64,000 bases of DNA from Thaumatotibia leucotreta. Taxonomy: Eukaryota > Arthropoda > Insecta > Lepidoptera > Tortricidae. This document shows positions 9,955 through 19,630 of the stretch, in pieces (the stretch's first letter is position 1; the number at the start of each line of letters is the position of its first letter). The notes under the pieces were generated by a model. It did not search any database. It was not told the origin of the DNA and saw nothing but the letters and a program-made list of their open reading frames with translations. Location: positions 62,001-126,000 of the forward strand of contig JALPQI010000238.1 in assembly GCA_025490895.1 (NCBI GenBank). Direction: 5' to 3'. A program made the translations under genes and the position numbers.

Positions 9955-10045
9955 ATGCGGCCGACAGGTTTCGAACTCGCTACCACTGGTGAGAGCTTAT
10001 ACTATAAGCTGCGATGTTGCCACACAGCTACGGTCACTATGGCAG
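9955..10045 (-). other. tRNA-like box A/B sequence upstream of LINE ORF1
   Basis: On the - strand TAGCTGTGTGGCAACATC (A-box-like) is followed about 50 bp later by AGTTCGAAACCTG (B-box-like). A second B-box-like GTGGTTCAAATCT lies at about 9905-9917, reaching the ORF1 start. This could be an internal promoter-like 5' UTR, or a tRNA-derived SINE fused to the LINE 5' end. No full cloverleaf is clear. Confidence 0.4.
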
Positions 10046-10839
10046 AGTTGACGAAAAAGTCTTATACACTAGAGCGTTATTATAATCGCAGATAGTCCAG
10101 TAGATTATAGTTTTAAAAGTTCACGGTAATGTCGCTCTACCTTCTTTTTCGATTATTGTTCACAATGTATTATCCGACTTTTCTTGCGTTTATTTATTTA
10201 TGCTTATTGGGTTAAAATTTATGGTTAAAACAAAGGTTTTTATTAATAATCACAAACCCAACGAATTATCACTTGCACTGTAGTTTATTGTTATTCACAT
10301 AGTTCTTTGTGATCAAGTATATCACTATACAGAAATAAGATATTTCCACGATAAATAGTTCACTTAGCACTTGGATAATAATGTCGCTGTCGAATTACAC
10401 TACGTTTTATACTGTATACACTTTTTGAACTTAAAAAAGTAATTATATCTATTTTTAATCGTATCACAATCGCAGAGCCAATGTTTACGTGACGCTAGCG
10501 CCATCTGTCATCCCTTCAAAGAGCCCTTCTTTGTAATAAAACCCATACAAAGGTATGGTGTAATACAAAAAAAAAAGAATTATATAGCAATGGCTACTTT
10601 ATTTCGTGAACAAGCCTTATCTCAATTTTGCAATGGAATTAAACCTGAAAAGAAATAAATAAATGTAAATACCTACTTAGTGACACAACTTTCAGCTCTG
10701 TTGGTTTTTGGTTCACTTTGCATAAAACGTTGCCCATAGTCAAAAATAGCAGCCATAGTCCTTTAAGTTTCAAATAAAATTTATTTTCAGTAATTGACAA
10801 CAAAAGGAAACGAACTGAAATCACAAGTAGGTACTGGAT
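10046..10839. other. Possible LINE 5' UTR; right 26-bp inverted repeat
   Basis: The stretch to about 10510 may be the LINE 5' UTR; a GTGACGCTAGCGCCATCTG block lies near 10490. The right member of the 26-bp inverted repeat is at 10590-10615. No coding sequence is recognised. Confidence 0.45.
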
Positions 10840-10989
10840 GCTTAGCCAAGTTGCCAATCGCTAGCGCTTAGTAGCGTATCATAGTTTTCCCTCTCTGTCA
10901 CTCTTTAATATTAGTGCGACAAGGACAGTTAGCTGCCTTTCGCTTACGATTGACGATTAAGCGTTAGCGATTGACAACTTGTCTAAGCA
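10840..10989. mobile_element. MITE family C (CTTAGCCAAGTTGCCAATCG), complete copy
   Basis: The 150-bp element has inverted arms CTTAGCCAAGTTGCCAATCG and CGATTGACAACTTGTCTAAG. Subterminal inverted blocks around AGCGTTAGCGATTG allow a long hairpin. Other copies are at 15540-15606, 46953-47077, 49120-49235 and 60116-60267, in different states of decay. Confidence 0.8.
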
Positions 10990-11039
10990 CTCTGCACTTG
11001 CAAAGGAATTTCAAAATGATTTCGCAATTATGACATTTG

Positions 11040-11172
11040 AAGGGTCCACGGAAAGAACATGTCTAGTCAATTCAAATTACAGAAGGAAAAACCACCTTAC
11101 TTTTAACAGAATAAGGTGTGATTTTGCCCTGATTTTTTTAAGCACCTGACACGTTTTTTTCTGTGGACCCTT
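11040..11172. mobile_element. MITE, TIR AAGGGTCCAC
   Basis: The 133-bp element has termini AAGGGTCCAC and GTGGACCCTT. It is flanked by the direct repeat CATTTG (11034-11039 and 11173-11178), a candidate 6-bp target duplication. The inner arms are imperfect (AAGAACATGTC against GACACGTTTTTTT). Confidence 0.65.
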
Positions 11173-11549
11173 CATTTGTCAAAAGTCAAAACCTTGTTTG
11201 GTTTCATAAATAAATAAAATATATTTACTGAAATAGGTTATTCTATTAAATCTCACAAATAACGCAATGTATACAGGTTTAAATAAACACTAAAATAAAT
11301 ATACTCTGGAAATCACCGTTTTTCAAAAAGCCGTAGAAACCTGAATTTTTCGTCCACCTACCGGCTTTTTAATTCCAAAGAAAATAAACTAAGTTTGCTT
11401 TGAACCGGCTCAGAGCTAGGGAGATTAAATAATGCTTATATTAATATTTGTTTTATTTATCTTAATGAAGAAATTAAATTCCTTTTAAGTGTATAAACTG
11501 ATTTAAAACGCTTAAAATGTAAATCTATTTTTTATCGGGAAAAGATTAA
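11173..11549. other. No feature recognised
   Basis: AT-rich sequence with no open frame of note, no inverted termini and no match to the other repeats in the window that I can see. Confidence 0.5.
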
Positions 11550-11695
11550 CCCCCTTATTCATGAACGTCTGCTAACTTAACAGGCCACTAATAATTGTTT
11601 GTCCCTTTCGGTCTTAACAATGTGTCCATAAGAGCAAAAGGGACAAACGTTTATTAGCGGCTTGTTAAGTTAGCAGACGTTTATGAATAAGGGGG
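11550..11695. mobile_element. Palindromic MITE, CCCCCTTATTCATGAACG family
   Basis: The 146-bp element is close to a perfect palindrome. Both ends read CCCCCTTATTCATGAACGTC (one substitution on the other arm) and continue through TGCTAACTTAAC. A partial copy lies at 43927-44035. Confidence 0.85.
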
Positions 11696-11714
11696 ATAAT
11701 ATATATTTGCTCTT

Positions 11715-11858
11715 TAGGGTACTGTACGATGGGTACGAATCCAAAAGGTAAATAAATTAATGATATTTATTTCATGTATCATGACACATTTAAAAACGGG
11801 ACCCTGTAAAGAACCATTATTTAAACGTCCATACATCTGTCTGTCACCAAACCGTTTT
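11715..11858 (+). repeat. Diverged copy of the GGGTTCCGTACC repeat
   Basis: The order of blocks (AGGGTACTGTACG, AAAAGGTAAA, GGGACCCTGTAA, a CTGTCTGTCACC-like segment) parallels the better copy at 52212-52447. It is strongly diverged and non-coding. Confidence 0.4.
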
Positions 11859-11889
11859 TCATTAATTAAGATTTTATTTTATTTTAAAG

Positions 11890-11980
11890 ACCGGTACAGA
11901 CCGAAGCTAAGTACGTGGGTTCGATCCCTACCTCGGATGTTGGTGATCTTGGTCTTTTTCTTTGGTATATTAAATCGATT
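11890..11980 (+). mobile_element. tRNA-Ser-like foldback element, right-half fragment
   Basis: Only the right half of the element seen whole at 26401-26569 is kept: ACGTGGGTTCGATCCCTACC (B-box), CTCGGATGTTGGTGATCTTG and TTTGGTATATTAAAT. The left arm is missing. Confidence 0.6.
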
Positions 11981-12104
11981 TTAATACGTGCACGTAGATG
12001 ATATTTGTAGTAATAGGACGATTTGACAGTCAGGTTTTGACATCTTGTGGGTCTTGTAAGAGGCAACGAATGGATTCCCTGAATATTCGTTTTTAAATAA
12101 GATT

Positions 12105-12430
12105 GATAGACAGCAGCATCATCATATTGGACACACTACTGCAATCGCCAACACGACCGACTCTTAACCGAATCACTAAACTGAAGTGGCAGTGGGCGGG
12201 GCACATTGCACGTAGAACCGATGGTCGTTGGGGCGGAAAGGTTCTCGAGTGGCGGCCACGTACCGGAAGGCGCAGCGTGGGTAGGCCCCCACAAGGTGGA
12301 TTAATGACTTGGTGAAGGCTGCAGGAGTTAGCTGGATGCGGGCGGCACAGGACCGTTCATTGTGGCAATCTTTGGGGGAGGCCTATGTTCAGCAGTGGAC
12401 GTCTTTCGGCTGATATGATGATGATGATCT
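12105..12430 (+). pseudogene. RTE-type LINE ORF 3' end
   Basis: From about 12178 the frame reads LKWQWAGHIARRTDGRW, then KVLEWRPRTGRRSVGRPP. This is the characteristic C-terminus of RTE-type endonuclease/reverse transcriptases found in insects. The frame then breaks near 12290. A neighbouring frame continues with AAQDRSLWQSLGEAYVQQW, and the tail ends in (GAT)n. The first 60 bp (CAGCATCATCATATTGGAC) belong to the type F2 tail. It is a 5'-truncated dead copy. Related fragments lie at 26853-27015, 54405-54538 and 57953-58290. Confidence 0.8.
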
Positions 12431-12963
12431 CTTAATGAATCCATACGTTTAGCTAATATGAAAGGTGCCCAAGTGTGTAGAGAGAGATTGATGATGTGAT
12501 GTTTACATACTTACGTAGAACATAATTATGTGCTAGTAAATAAATAAGAGAGAATATAATTGCCTATATCCATTAAAATTCATAACAGTGAGTGTAAAGG
12601 TACAAATATGAGTGAAAGCCGTAAATATTTGACATGAAAGAGCTATTGTTTTTGAACCTCTATTGTTCGATTCGTGATCAAATGATGAAATTGTACCTTA
12701 CATATTGCCACATTTGTACGAAAAACAAACGAATGTGTGACATTGAAGGACTGTTTGTTTTATATTGAGGTATTTTATTGAAATATTTGTTTACGTTGGT
12801 AGGGTAGGCCAGCTATTTTAGGCGTTTGTTTACTATACGAGCAGAATAAAATAAAATGTCTCTCGTCTCGTAAACATTTTTGAAGAACCTTATTTATTTA
12901 TTTTGACGCTTGGATAAACATTATCACCTCACTCGACCGGTCCTTAACCAATTGTATTTTTTA
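12431..12963. other. No feature recognised
   Basis: AT-rich stretch. The pair GTACGAAAAACAAACGAATG and GTTTGTTTTATATTG gives weak dyad symmetry only. No exon or element boundary is visible. Confidence 0.5.
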
Positions 12964-14555
12964 GTCGCCAACCCGTTTGCCCAGTGTGGCGATTATGGGC
13001 ATTTACCTTCTAATGCGTACGCATTGTCAATAGGAGAGGCCTCCCAACTAGCAAAGAAGTCATATAAATCAAGAGTTATACGACCTTTAGCCATATAAGT
13101 TTTATAGTCGTTTTTAGTTAACCTGTTAGTCAAATAAACGTTATAAATCTGATAGTTTAGTCGTCCCACCAAATAGTCTAATTACTATGGTAAATAAACG
13201 TTTTTGCGACTTACTTATACAACAATCATGTAGAGGTTTTAAAGAAAACGTTTACTAAATGATGTTCAAAGTTGTATAAGCGTTTTCGTCTTATAAAGGG
13301 TTTTGAAAAAACAGAACCGTCGTAATAAGGTCATTTTTACAACGTCTACATAATTTTATTGTTGTATAAGTGATATCATAAAACCTTATCTCGACAGTTA
13401 TATAGCGGTATTGAGGGTAACTTCAATATGACAAAAAGATATCAGGGGGACTGTTATCTACCTTTTATTCAACAGTTGGTTATATTAACGTCAAACAAAA
13501 ACTTTGAAAAACCTTTAGTTGTTGCCGAACCCGTTATATTCCTTTTATTGAACTATATGTTTTTAAATCGATTTTAAGTTACGATTTTAAAACATCATGC
13601 AATTTAAAGTCGATTTGAAAGTAATATTATAAAACATCAGTCGCCATTTCGTGAGCATCACAGTACTATTTAAAAGAAAAAAACCATGGACGTCACATCG
13701 TGGAAACGGTACAAACAAAGTGGCGGACTAGTAATGGCGGCTTAGTAATGGCGGACAATTTGTAGTCGTTATAAAAACCTTTACTTAAGATAAAGTTATA
13801 TTGTAGTCGTATAAGTATAAATCCATGACTTGTTCCAAAATGGCTAACCTTAACTATAATAAAATATGAAGAAATATTGTTATAAATTATAATTATTTCG
13901 AATATATTAAGAGCGCGACAGCAAAAAACTGTATATCATCATAAACTTTAACGGTAAAGTGACCTTCCCATACGAATTCAGCTCATGCCAAATGTGCAAA
14001 CGCTCAATATATAGAACAATAATTTCTATTACAAAACTTATAAAATTACCTTGTATTATTTTTCCGTACACTTTTTTGTCACACACACACCAAGTTTTAC
14101 ACGTATCTAAAATAAATGTCAGAAGCAGTTTTATAAATAAAACTTAAAAACATTTACGTAACTTAAGAGTCCGATAAGCAATGAGTAAGGGTTACACTAA
14201 ACCTTCTATAAAACAAAATGGTCAGTTATAAAACATCTATTTGATATTTAGGTCACGTAAAGGTTTTTGTCGTACTCTTTATACAACGTTTTGGTCATTC
14301 CTTAATCGTTACAATACCTTTAATAAACGATGTAAGTCGCCATACAAACCTTTATTTAACCTTTATCTCACCAATAAGTCTTATAATTTGCGCCACTTTT
14401 GCCTTTTATAACCGTTTACCTTACGTTTACATGACCAACCAAATTAGACTAGAAGTTATATGCAAAACGTTGTCTCAACTTCTATATGACTATATTTTGC
14501 TAGTTGGGCTACGTCCAGCAGTGGACTAACATAAGCTGATGATGATGATGATGAA
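12964..14555 (+). mobile_element. Type F2 LINE/SINE tail split by a TIR element
   Basis: The F2 tail runs from 12964 to 13042, stops at AGGAGAGGCCT, and resumes at 14509 with CTACGTCCAGCAGTGG and a (GATGAT)n end. Removing 13043-14508 and one copy of CT restores the block seen intact at 59335-59585. This fixes the insertion boundaries. Confidence 0.75.
13043..14508. mobile_element. 1466-bp non-autonomous TIR element, CCCAACTAGCAAA
   Basis: The ends are CCCAACTAGCAAA and TTTGCTAGTTGGG, and homology continues imperfectly through GTCATATA. The flanks show CT on both sides, so the target duplication seems only 2 bp. No transposase frame is present. The interior is AT-rich and repeats short motifs such as TTGTATAAG and TATACAAC many times. 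The superfamily is not identified. Confidence 0.75.
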
Positions 14556-14999
14556 TATGCGAAGTATACGTCTGTGTAAAATTGGTTTGCCATGTAATTG
14601 TTTCTGCCAAATGAAACTAAGGGAATACTAGTTTGGGAAGTGATAATATGCCACAACATTGTCGGCCACCTATTAGTAAACCCTTTTCTACAATACCTAA
14701 TGAAATAATAGACTTTATTAAATAAAATAAAAACAAGCAGATAAAGCAAGCTGTTACAAATGAGGTAGTTTATGCTCTATTTTCTTTATCTTCTTTGTCT
14801 GTATTTCCGTTGTTGTTCATTTATATTCATTTTTATTAATCTGAGAATGAGCTGGAAATGAGGCACTATTTTTCTGCAAAACCCTAGATTGGTAGAATAA
14901 ATCAGACTCAAGGCGTGTAGTGTAGGCGAATGAAATAGACATAAGAATCTAGATATATTTGTGTAAGAAATAAGCAATGTTCGTGGACATTTACTTAAA
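14556..14999. other. No feature recognised
   Basis: I see no exon, tRNA or repeat termini. The open frames on the - strand here lack any recognisable domain and are AT-rich. Confidence 0.5.
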
Positions 15000-15072
15000 G
15001 GTGCATTTAGACCAAACGAGCATTCGCTCATTCTGTCCCCCACTCTACGAAATTCGTTCGTTACACAAACGG
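15000..15072. mobile_element. MITE family F (AGACCAAACGAGCATTCGCT), half copy
   Basis: One arm only: GCATTTAGACCAAACGAGC, then CCCCCACTCTACGAAATTCG. Complete copies at 38668-38816 and 57041-57188 show the second arm. Confidence 0.65.
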
Positions 15073-15539
15073 GCTACTCAGTGCTCAAGACTTTTGGCCA
15101 AGGTTGTAGCCCTAAACTAAGCGGAGTTTTTGTATATTATACATATAGTTATGAAAATACATATACAGCGTGTTAACCTAATACTTGTGTGTGAAATATT
15201 ATTAACAGCCGGTATACATACATACACCCAAAATAATATGCTATGCTCTTACCAGGATTTCAACCTATATAGCCTTAAAGCTTCGAAGGAGTCGCGTAGT
15301 CTACGGAAACTTAAAATAAAGAAAGAAAGGAATATCTAATATATTTCATTCATAAATACTTGGAACAATTTATTATGTCTAAGTAAATAATCCAGCCACT
15401 TAGTTAAATGGCTTGTTCCTGGAACATTATCTTGTAAATGCCTGCCGTGGGTAATTTATTGGGCAATCATCTGAGACACGCGATGAGACTCATACATAAA
15501 TATTAGGGTGTTAGGATAAATAAAAGTGTGATACCAGGA
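15073..15539. other. No feature recognised
   Basis: A frame of 69 codons at 15130-15339 has no recognisable motif. No repeat termini were identified. Confidence 0.45.
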
Positions 15540-15606
15540 TGTTTAGCCAAGTTGCCAATCGCTAACGCTTAGTAGCGTATCGTAGTTTTCTCTCTCTGTC
15601 ACTTTA
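15540..15606. mobile_element. MITE family C, left-arm fragment
   Basis: It matches the first half of the element at 10840-10989, from TTAGCCAAGTTGCCAATCGC through AGTAGCGTATCGTAGTTTTC. The right half is absent. Confidence 0.7.
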
Positions 15607-15975
15607 TCTATGCTATAACTTACGTAAGAACTTACAGGTGTACGGCTGGCCTTACTCTTATGAGCAAATTCGTATTAAAAATACCGGTCTCTAAAAGTAT
15701 GTACAGTCGAGTGCATTAATATATAGACACATTTGTAAGGGATCAGTATGGAGAAGTGTATAATATATATTGAAGGGATCTAGGATAGATTTGCACAGAA
15801 TTAAAGAATTTTACAACAAGAGAACTCGGGTTTTATTAAATCTCAAAACAGTTATTAATTTTATAATGCTTATAAACCGTTATTACACTTAAAGAAACTA
15901 AATATAACGTAACACACAATGATTGCTCATTTCCTCACTATTTAATCATTTCACTCTAAAGCAGTTGGGTATGGC

Positions 15976-16140
15976 TCACGTGACCCTTCGATCAAGGAGA
16001 TTCTGGAAACCTCTGTCTGCCGCAAGCGCCTCGAAGTCAGTGACGAGCGATGGGCGTACGCCGGCCGTGCTCTCGCGTATAGGTAGTGACGTCACAACCG
16101 GTAGGTCAAGGCGGCGATCAATTGAACTCCTTATAATAAA
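15976..16140 (-). CDS. Possible terminal exon on the - strand, unknown product
   Basis: A GC-rich island gives an open - strand frame that includes LDLPVVTSLPIRESTAGV, then RPSLVTDFEALAADRGF, ending NLLDRRVT and a TGA at 15976-15978. A weak acceptor (ATAAG before GAGTTC, about 16130) could start it. An AATAAA lies about 140 bp downstream on the same strand (plus coordinate about 15838), as expected for a 3' UTR. Composition and codon use differ sharply from the AT-rich surroundings. I do not recognise the protein. It could also be a retropseudogene or TE fragment. The + strand frame over the same bases looks less protein-like. Confidence 0.35.
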   Translation of the reverse strand, partial: FIIRSSIDRRLDLPVVTSLPIRESTAGVRPSLVTDFEALAADRGFQNLLDRRVT

Positions 16141-16215
16141 TTAATGCCCTTGACTGTACATAGCGAAATTTTATAATTTTAATGGTTGTTCTCCGTTCTC
16201 CTACGGCCCAAATTT

Positions 16216-16409
16216 TTAAAGGCATGTTCAGTATCCTGTTTTAATTAGGAAAACAGTGAAAGATTTTATTTTCTCCAAAAAAATACCTATGGTTTTCTAC
16301 GGAGCGTCAGCTAATTTGAAATACCCATTGAAAAAAATAAAATACATATTTGAAAAAAAAAAAATCTTCTCTTGTAGCTAATTGGATAACAATACTGAAC
16401 ATACCCTTG
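16216..16409. mobile_element. MITE, TIR GGNATGTTCAGTAT
   Basis: AAAGGCATGTTCAGTATCCT at the left is mirrored by ATACTGAACATACCCTTGA at the right. The interior is A-rich and non-coding. No target duplication is clear. Confidence 0.5.
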
Positions 16410-16715
16410 AACGCAGAGCAATCAATAAAATGTTCATCCTGTATATTCGTTATAAATTAAAGCTGACTGTACCAGCCGTAACCTTCGCCCTTCAATGATG
16501 TCCAAACCCAATCAAAACACAAATCCGTACGAAATATTTACTCACGAAATGGGATCCCGAATACAAATAACTTATTATAACATAACCGATTGAATTATTT
16601 TTGATCGCAAATCTTTACACCGGTGGATTAGATTCAAATTTAGGATTTAATCCGTTGGGATCTGAAGAGAGTTATTGTATCATCGCACTTCAGTAGCCAT
16701 AGCCGTGTCATGAGC

Positions 16716-17247
16716 AAACCCCGGATGACGGGAGCAAAAATGCGTTTGTCACTAGTGCTTAGTCAAATATCGACTATTCTATCGACATCCATACCAACAT
16801 TTTACGAATTAGAAATGTATTGATCAACAGTAATTTATGCAACCGTGCGTAATCAGAGGCATTGCGATCTATAATTGATGAACAATAATATGTCAATAAT
16901 ACCCCGTACCATAGGACAGTTACAAAACCAAAATTAAAGCCTAAAAAGCAGCTTGAATATCGTTCAGAATTTCAAAGTGCACTTGTTAAGATTACTTTTA
17001 CATCCTCAAGGCGAAATTATTCACAAAAAATATCATAATGTGTTGACTAAAAAAATTGGTGAATTCATATTAAAAATTTTATGTATTTTGATATCTGGAA
17101 AAGAAGTGGAACTATTAGGGAAACATAATTAGCATAATCTATAAATTTCAAATTAAAAAATCGTTCATATGGATGTCGATAGATTAGTCGATATTTAACT
17201 AAGCACTAGTGACAAACGCATTTTTGCTCCCGTCATCCGGGTTTTGG
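16716..17247. mobile_element. hAT-like non-autonomous element, 8-bp TSD TCATGAGC
   Basis: Arms of about 80 bp are inverted (for example GGATGACGGGAGCAAAAATG and its complement, then GTTTGTCACTAGTGCTTAG). Both sides carry TCATGAGC (16708-16715 and 17248-17255). An 8-bp target duplication points to the hAT superfamily, though the terminal bases are not classical. The 532-bp interior has no transposase. Confidence 0.75.
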
Positions 17248-17439
17248 TCATGAGCTGCCGCGGCGTCATCAACGCGCGTTTACTTTATATGCGATAGCCG
17301 TACCATGACTTTGCAAGTATCGGTAAACTTAGGTTTTGCTCAAATATGTCAGAGCGAGTGCGATAGAATGCATAAAACCTAACGTATTCTCTACTTTCCA
17401 ACTCATGGTACGATTATATTATAATCATCACTACATAGT

Positions 17440-17656
17440 AATAAGGTATAAAGGTATAAGGTATAAAGTAAAGTCACTTTTTCTGTCCCTATGTCCCAAA
17501 GGTATATGCATGGGGACAGAAAAAGTATAATACGCTGAAATGTTTAAAACTACACAACGGATTTTGATGAGATTTTTTTTAATAGGTAGAGGAATTTAAG
17601 AGGAAGGTTTTTATGTAGGTATAGTACCCGTGCGAAGCCGGGGCGGGTCACTAGTA
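17440..17656 (+). mobile_element. Helitron-like 3' end
   Basis: The segment ends CCCGTGCGAAGCCGGGGCGG, then GTCACTAGT. That is a small GC hairpin (CCCG/CGGG) shortly before CTAG, as Helitrons show. The upstream block ACAACGGATTTTGATGAG accompanies this end in many lepidopteran repeats as I know them. The 5' end was not identified. Confidence 0.45.
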
Positions 17657-18060
17657 TCTTAATAATTGCAATTTAATTATTTACGATTTTCTCTTTCAAA
17701 TCTAAACCGGGCTCTTAAAAGGTGTTTTGTATGTGATAAAGTTGAAATCTTCCCATTTCAATGATAATAGTACCAATATTGTGATGCCAAATCGAAATTA
17801 AATTAACTCCGCTCGGTTAAGTGCTTGAGAAGCCATAGTGAAAATATATCAGTAAGGAAACTTCATACACTTACAATCTATGGAACATTTTAGTCTACAC
17901 ATTATCTTTGTCAGTCCATTGCTTGCCAGCCTCCGTAGCCTAGTTGGTAGTGACCCTGCCTACGAAGCTGGAGGTTTCGGGTTCGAATCCCGGCGAGGGC
18001 ATTATTTGTGTATTTATTTATCACAAATATTTGTTCCTTGGTCATGGCTGTTTATGTATT

Positions 18061-19201
18061 CATATTCATATTCATATCTTTATTGCATACATGTGTTTAC
18101 AGTAGGTCTTATTAATATTTAATGTTACAACATGCACCCATCCGGGTATAGCAACACAGTAATCTAGCTTATTAAACAAAAAAATATTCTAAATGCGCTA
18201 CATGTACAATGTCAAATGTAAACTTTAATTATAGGTAAAAAATATATATTATGTCACTTATTATCTAATATCATATTGAGAGACACACACACACAGATTA
18301 TCGCTATTGCACTCATTATTCGAAAGGGTCAGTAAGAAATTCATTTAAGGAATAATAGCATTTTTGCTGCAAAAGGGATTTTATGCCTTTGCTGAACTTT
18401 TCAACATTTTCATACGACTTGATGTTGTCTGGTATCTTATTATATACCCTGATAGCCATGTATTGTGGGCTATTTGATAGCATTTTTGTCTTTGAGGCAG
18501 GGATAACAAGTTGGTACTTTTTCCTCTTACTCCGAATTTCGTCGAATACGTGTTTGTGGTTCCAGGCGTAGAGAGCTAATGCGAAAATGTACTGGCAAGG
18601 GAGTGGTAGTATCTGAAGCTTTTCAAAATAAGGTCTACAGCTTTCGGGCCGTTGAATGCCGACCATAATACGCACACATTGCTTTTGGAGAACGAATAAC
18701 TCATGGGAGTCTGTACTGTTGCCCCAAAGCATCACGCCGTAACTAAGCCGAGAGTGGGCAAACGCATGATAGGCTGAGAGAGCAGTTTTAAGGTCAGTGG
18801 TCTTACGCAGGTTAAACAGTGCATACTGGAAGCTACAAATTTTAGTTTTTGTCAACTCTACGTGTTTTTTCCAATTTATGTTCCTATCAATGGAAATTCC
18901 AAGCATATTAAAATGATCTACTTCCTCAATTCTGGTATTATTTATTACTATATCGAGATCTAAAGGGGTTCTACGTCCGTGGTGAAATTGCAGTAATTTA
19001 GTTTTATTAAGGTTCACTTCGAGGTTTTGAATGCCAAGCCAATTATTTATTTCGCAAAACCATTTTTTAATAATTTGGTTAGGATTCTCACCTTTGTCAA
19101 CCTCAAATAATAAGGAAATGTCGTCTGCAAATAAGATGTTATGTATTTTCACTAGTTTCGGAAGGTCGTTTATATACAACAAGAATAATATGCAACCCAG
19201 T
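18061..19201 (-). mobile_element. 5'-truncated LINE inserted in SINE-A
   Basis: The element is bounded by the direct repeat TGTATT (18055-18060 and 19202-19207). Its 3' end, at the left, carries (GAATAT)n-like repeats instead of poly(A). Its 5' end is cut within the reverse transcriptase just before YINDLP, as expected from incomplete reverse transcription. Confidence 0.85.
18316..19182 (-). pseudogene. Reverse transcriptase C-terminal part (truncated LINE ORF2)
   Basis: A 288-codon open frame starts inside the RT domain with LYINDLP, then the catalytic ILFADD (residues about 17-22) and the thumb (LGISIDRNINWKKHVEL). A C-terminal region of CR1-group type follows, similar in layout to residues 673-962 of the ORF2 at 5043-7931 (shared style YG..LWGNSTDS, LPLPC). 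The endonuclease, fingers and most of the palm are missing. It cannot be a working enzyme, but the remaining frame has no stop, so the insertion is fairly young. Confidence 0.85.
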
Positions 19202-19347
19202 TGTATTTAAGTATCTATATGTATCTATCTATTATATAAATATCGTCGCCTGGAACCCACATCACAAGCCTTAATTGAGCTTACCGTGGGACTAGATCGA
19301 TTTGTGTAAGATGTCCCAATATATTTATTTTATTTTATTTATTTATT

Positions 19348-19580
19348 GCTGGACAACAGCCTCTCCTTAGAGGTAAATGCCGATAATCGCCACGCTGGGT
19401 AAATTAGTTGGCAATCACAGCAGTGTATCCACCTTAATGATGCAGCTGCATCATCAATCTTCGATAAATAAATGATCAGTGACACATCAATCCCTTAGGT
19501 GACTCTTACGACACCCACGGGGAGAGTTGGGGTGGTTACAAATGTATTCTTACTTTCGTAACCACACGGCACATTTTTAG
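19348..19580 (-). mobile_element. Type F2 LINE/SINE tail
   Basis: Reverse copy: GCTGGACAACAGCCTCTCCT, TAATCGCCACGCTGGG, CATCAATCCCTTAGGTGACT and GTATTCTTACTTTCGTAAC appear in the expected reverse order. It abuts the end of SINE-A copy 3. Confidence 0.6.
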
Positions 19581-19630
19581 TCCATTTCATCTTGCATAAA
19601 TTTATCACATTCTACAGTATTTTGCTTACA

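Larger units (their letters stand above)
17927..19347 (+). mobile_element. SINE-A copy 3, split by a LINE insertion
   Basis: Head and first half at 17927-18060, second half at 19202-19347. The tRNA-like head is complete (GCCTCCGTAGCC; B-box GGGTTCGAATCCC). Deleting 18061-19201 and one TGTATT restores the uninterrupted SINE order seen at 31148-31431. Confidence 0.85.

Noticed and set aside
17927..18005. A genuine tRNA-Arg gene
   Set aside because: The same tRNA-like sequence heads at least eight SINE-A copies with identical downstream body, and the acceptor stem does not pair well.
18383..18571. Hydrophobic + strand frame suggesting a membrane protein
   Set aside because: It is the antisense of the truncated LINE reverse transcriptase.
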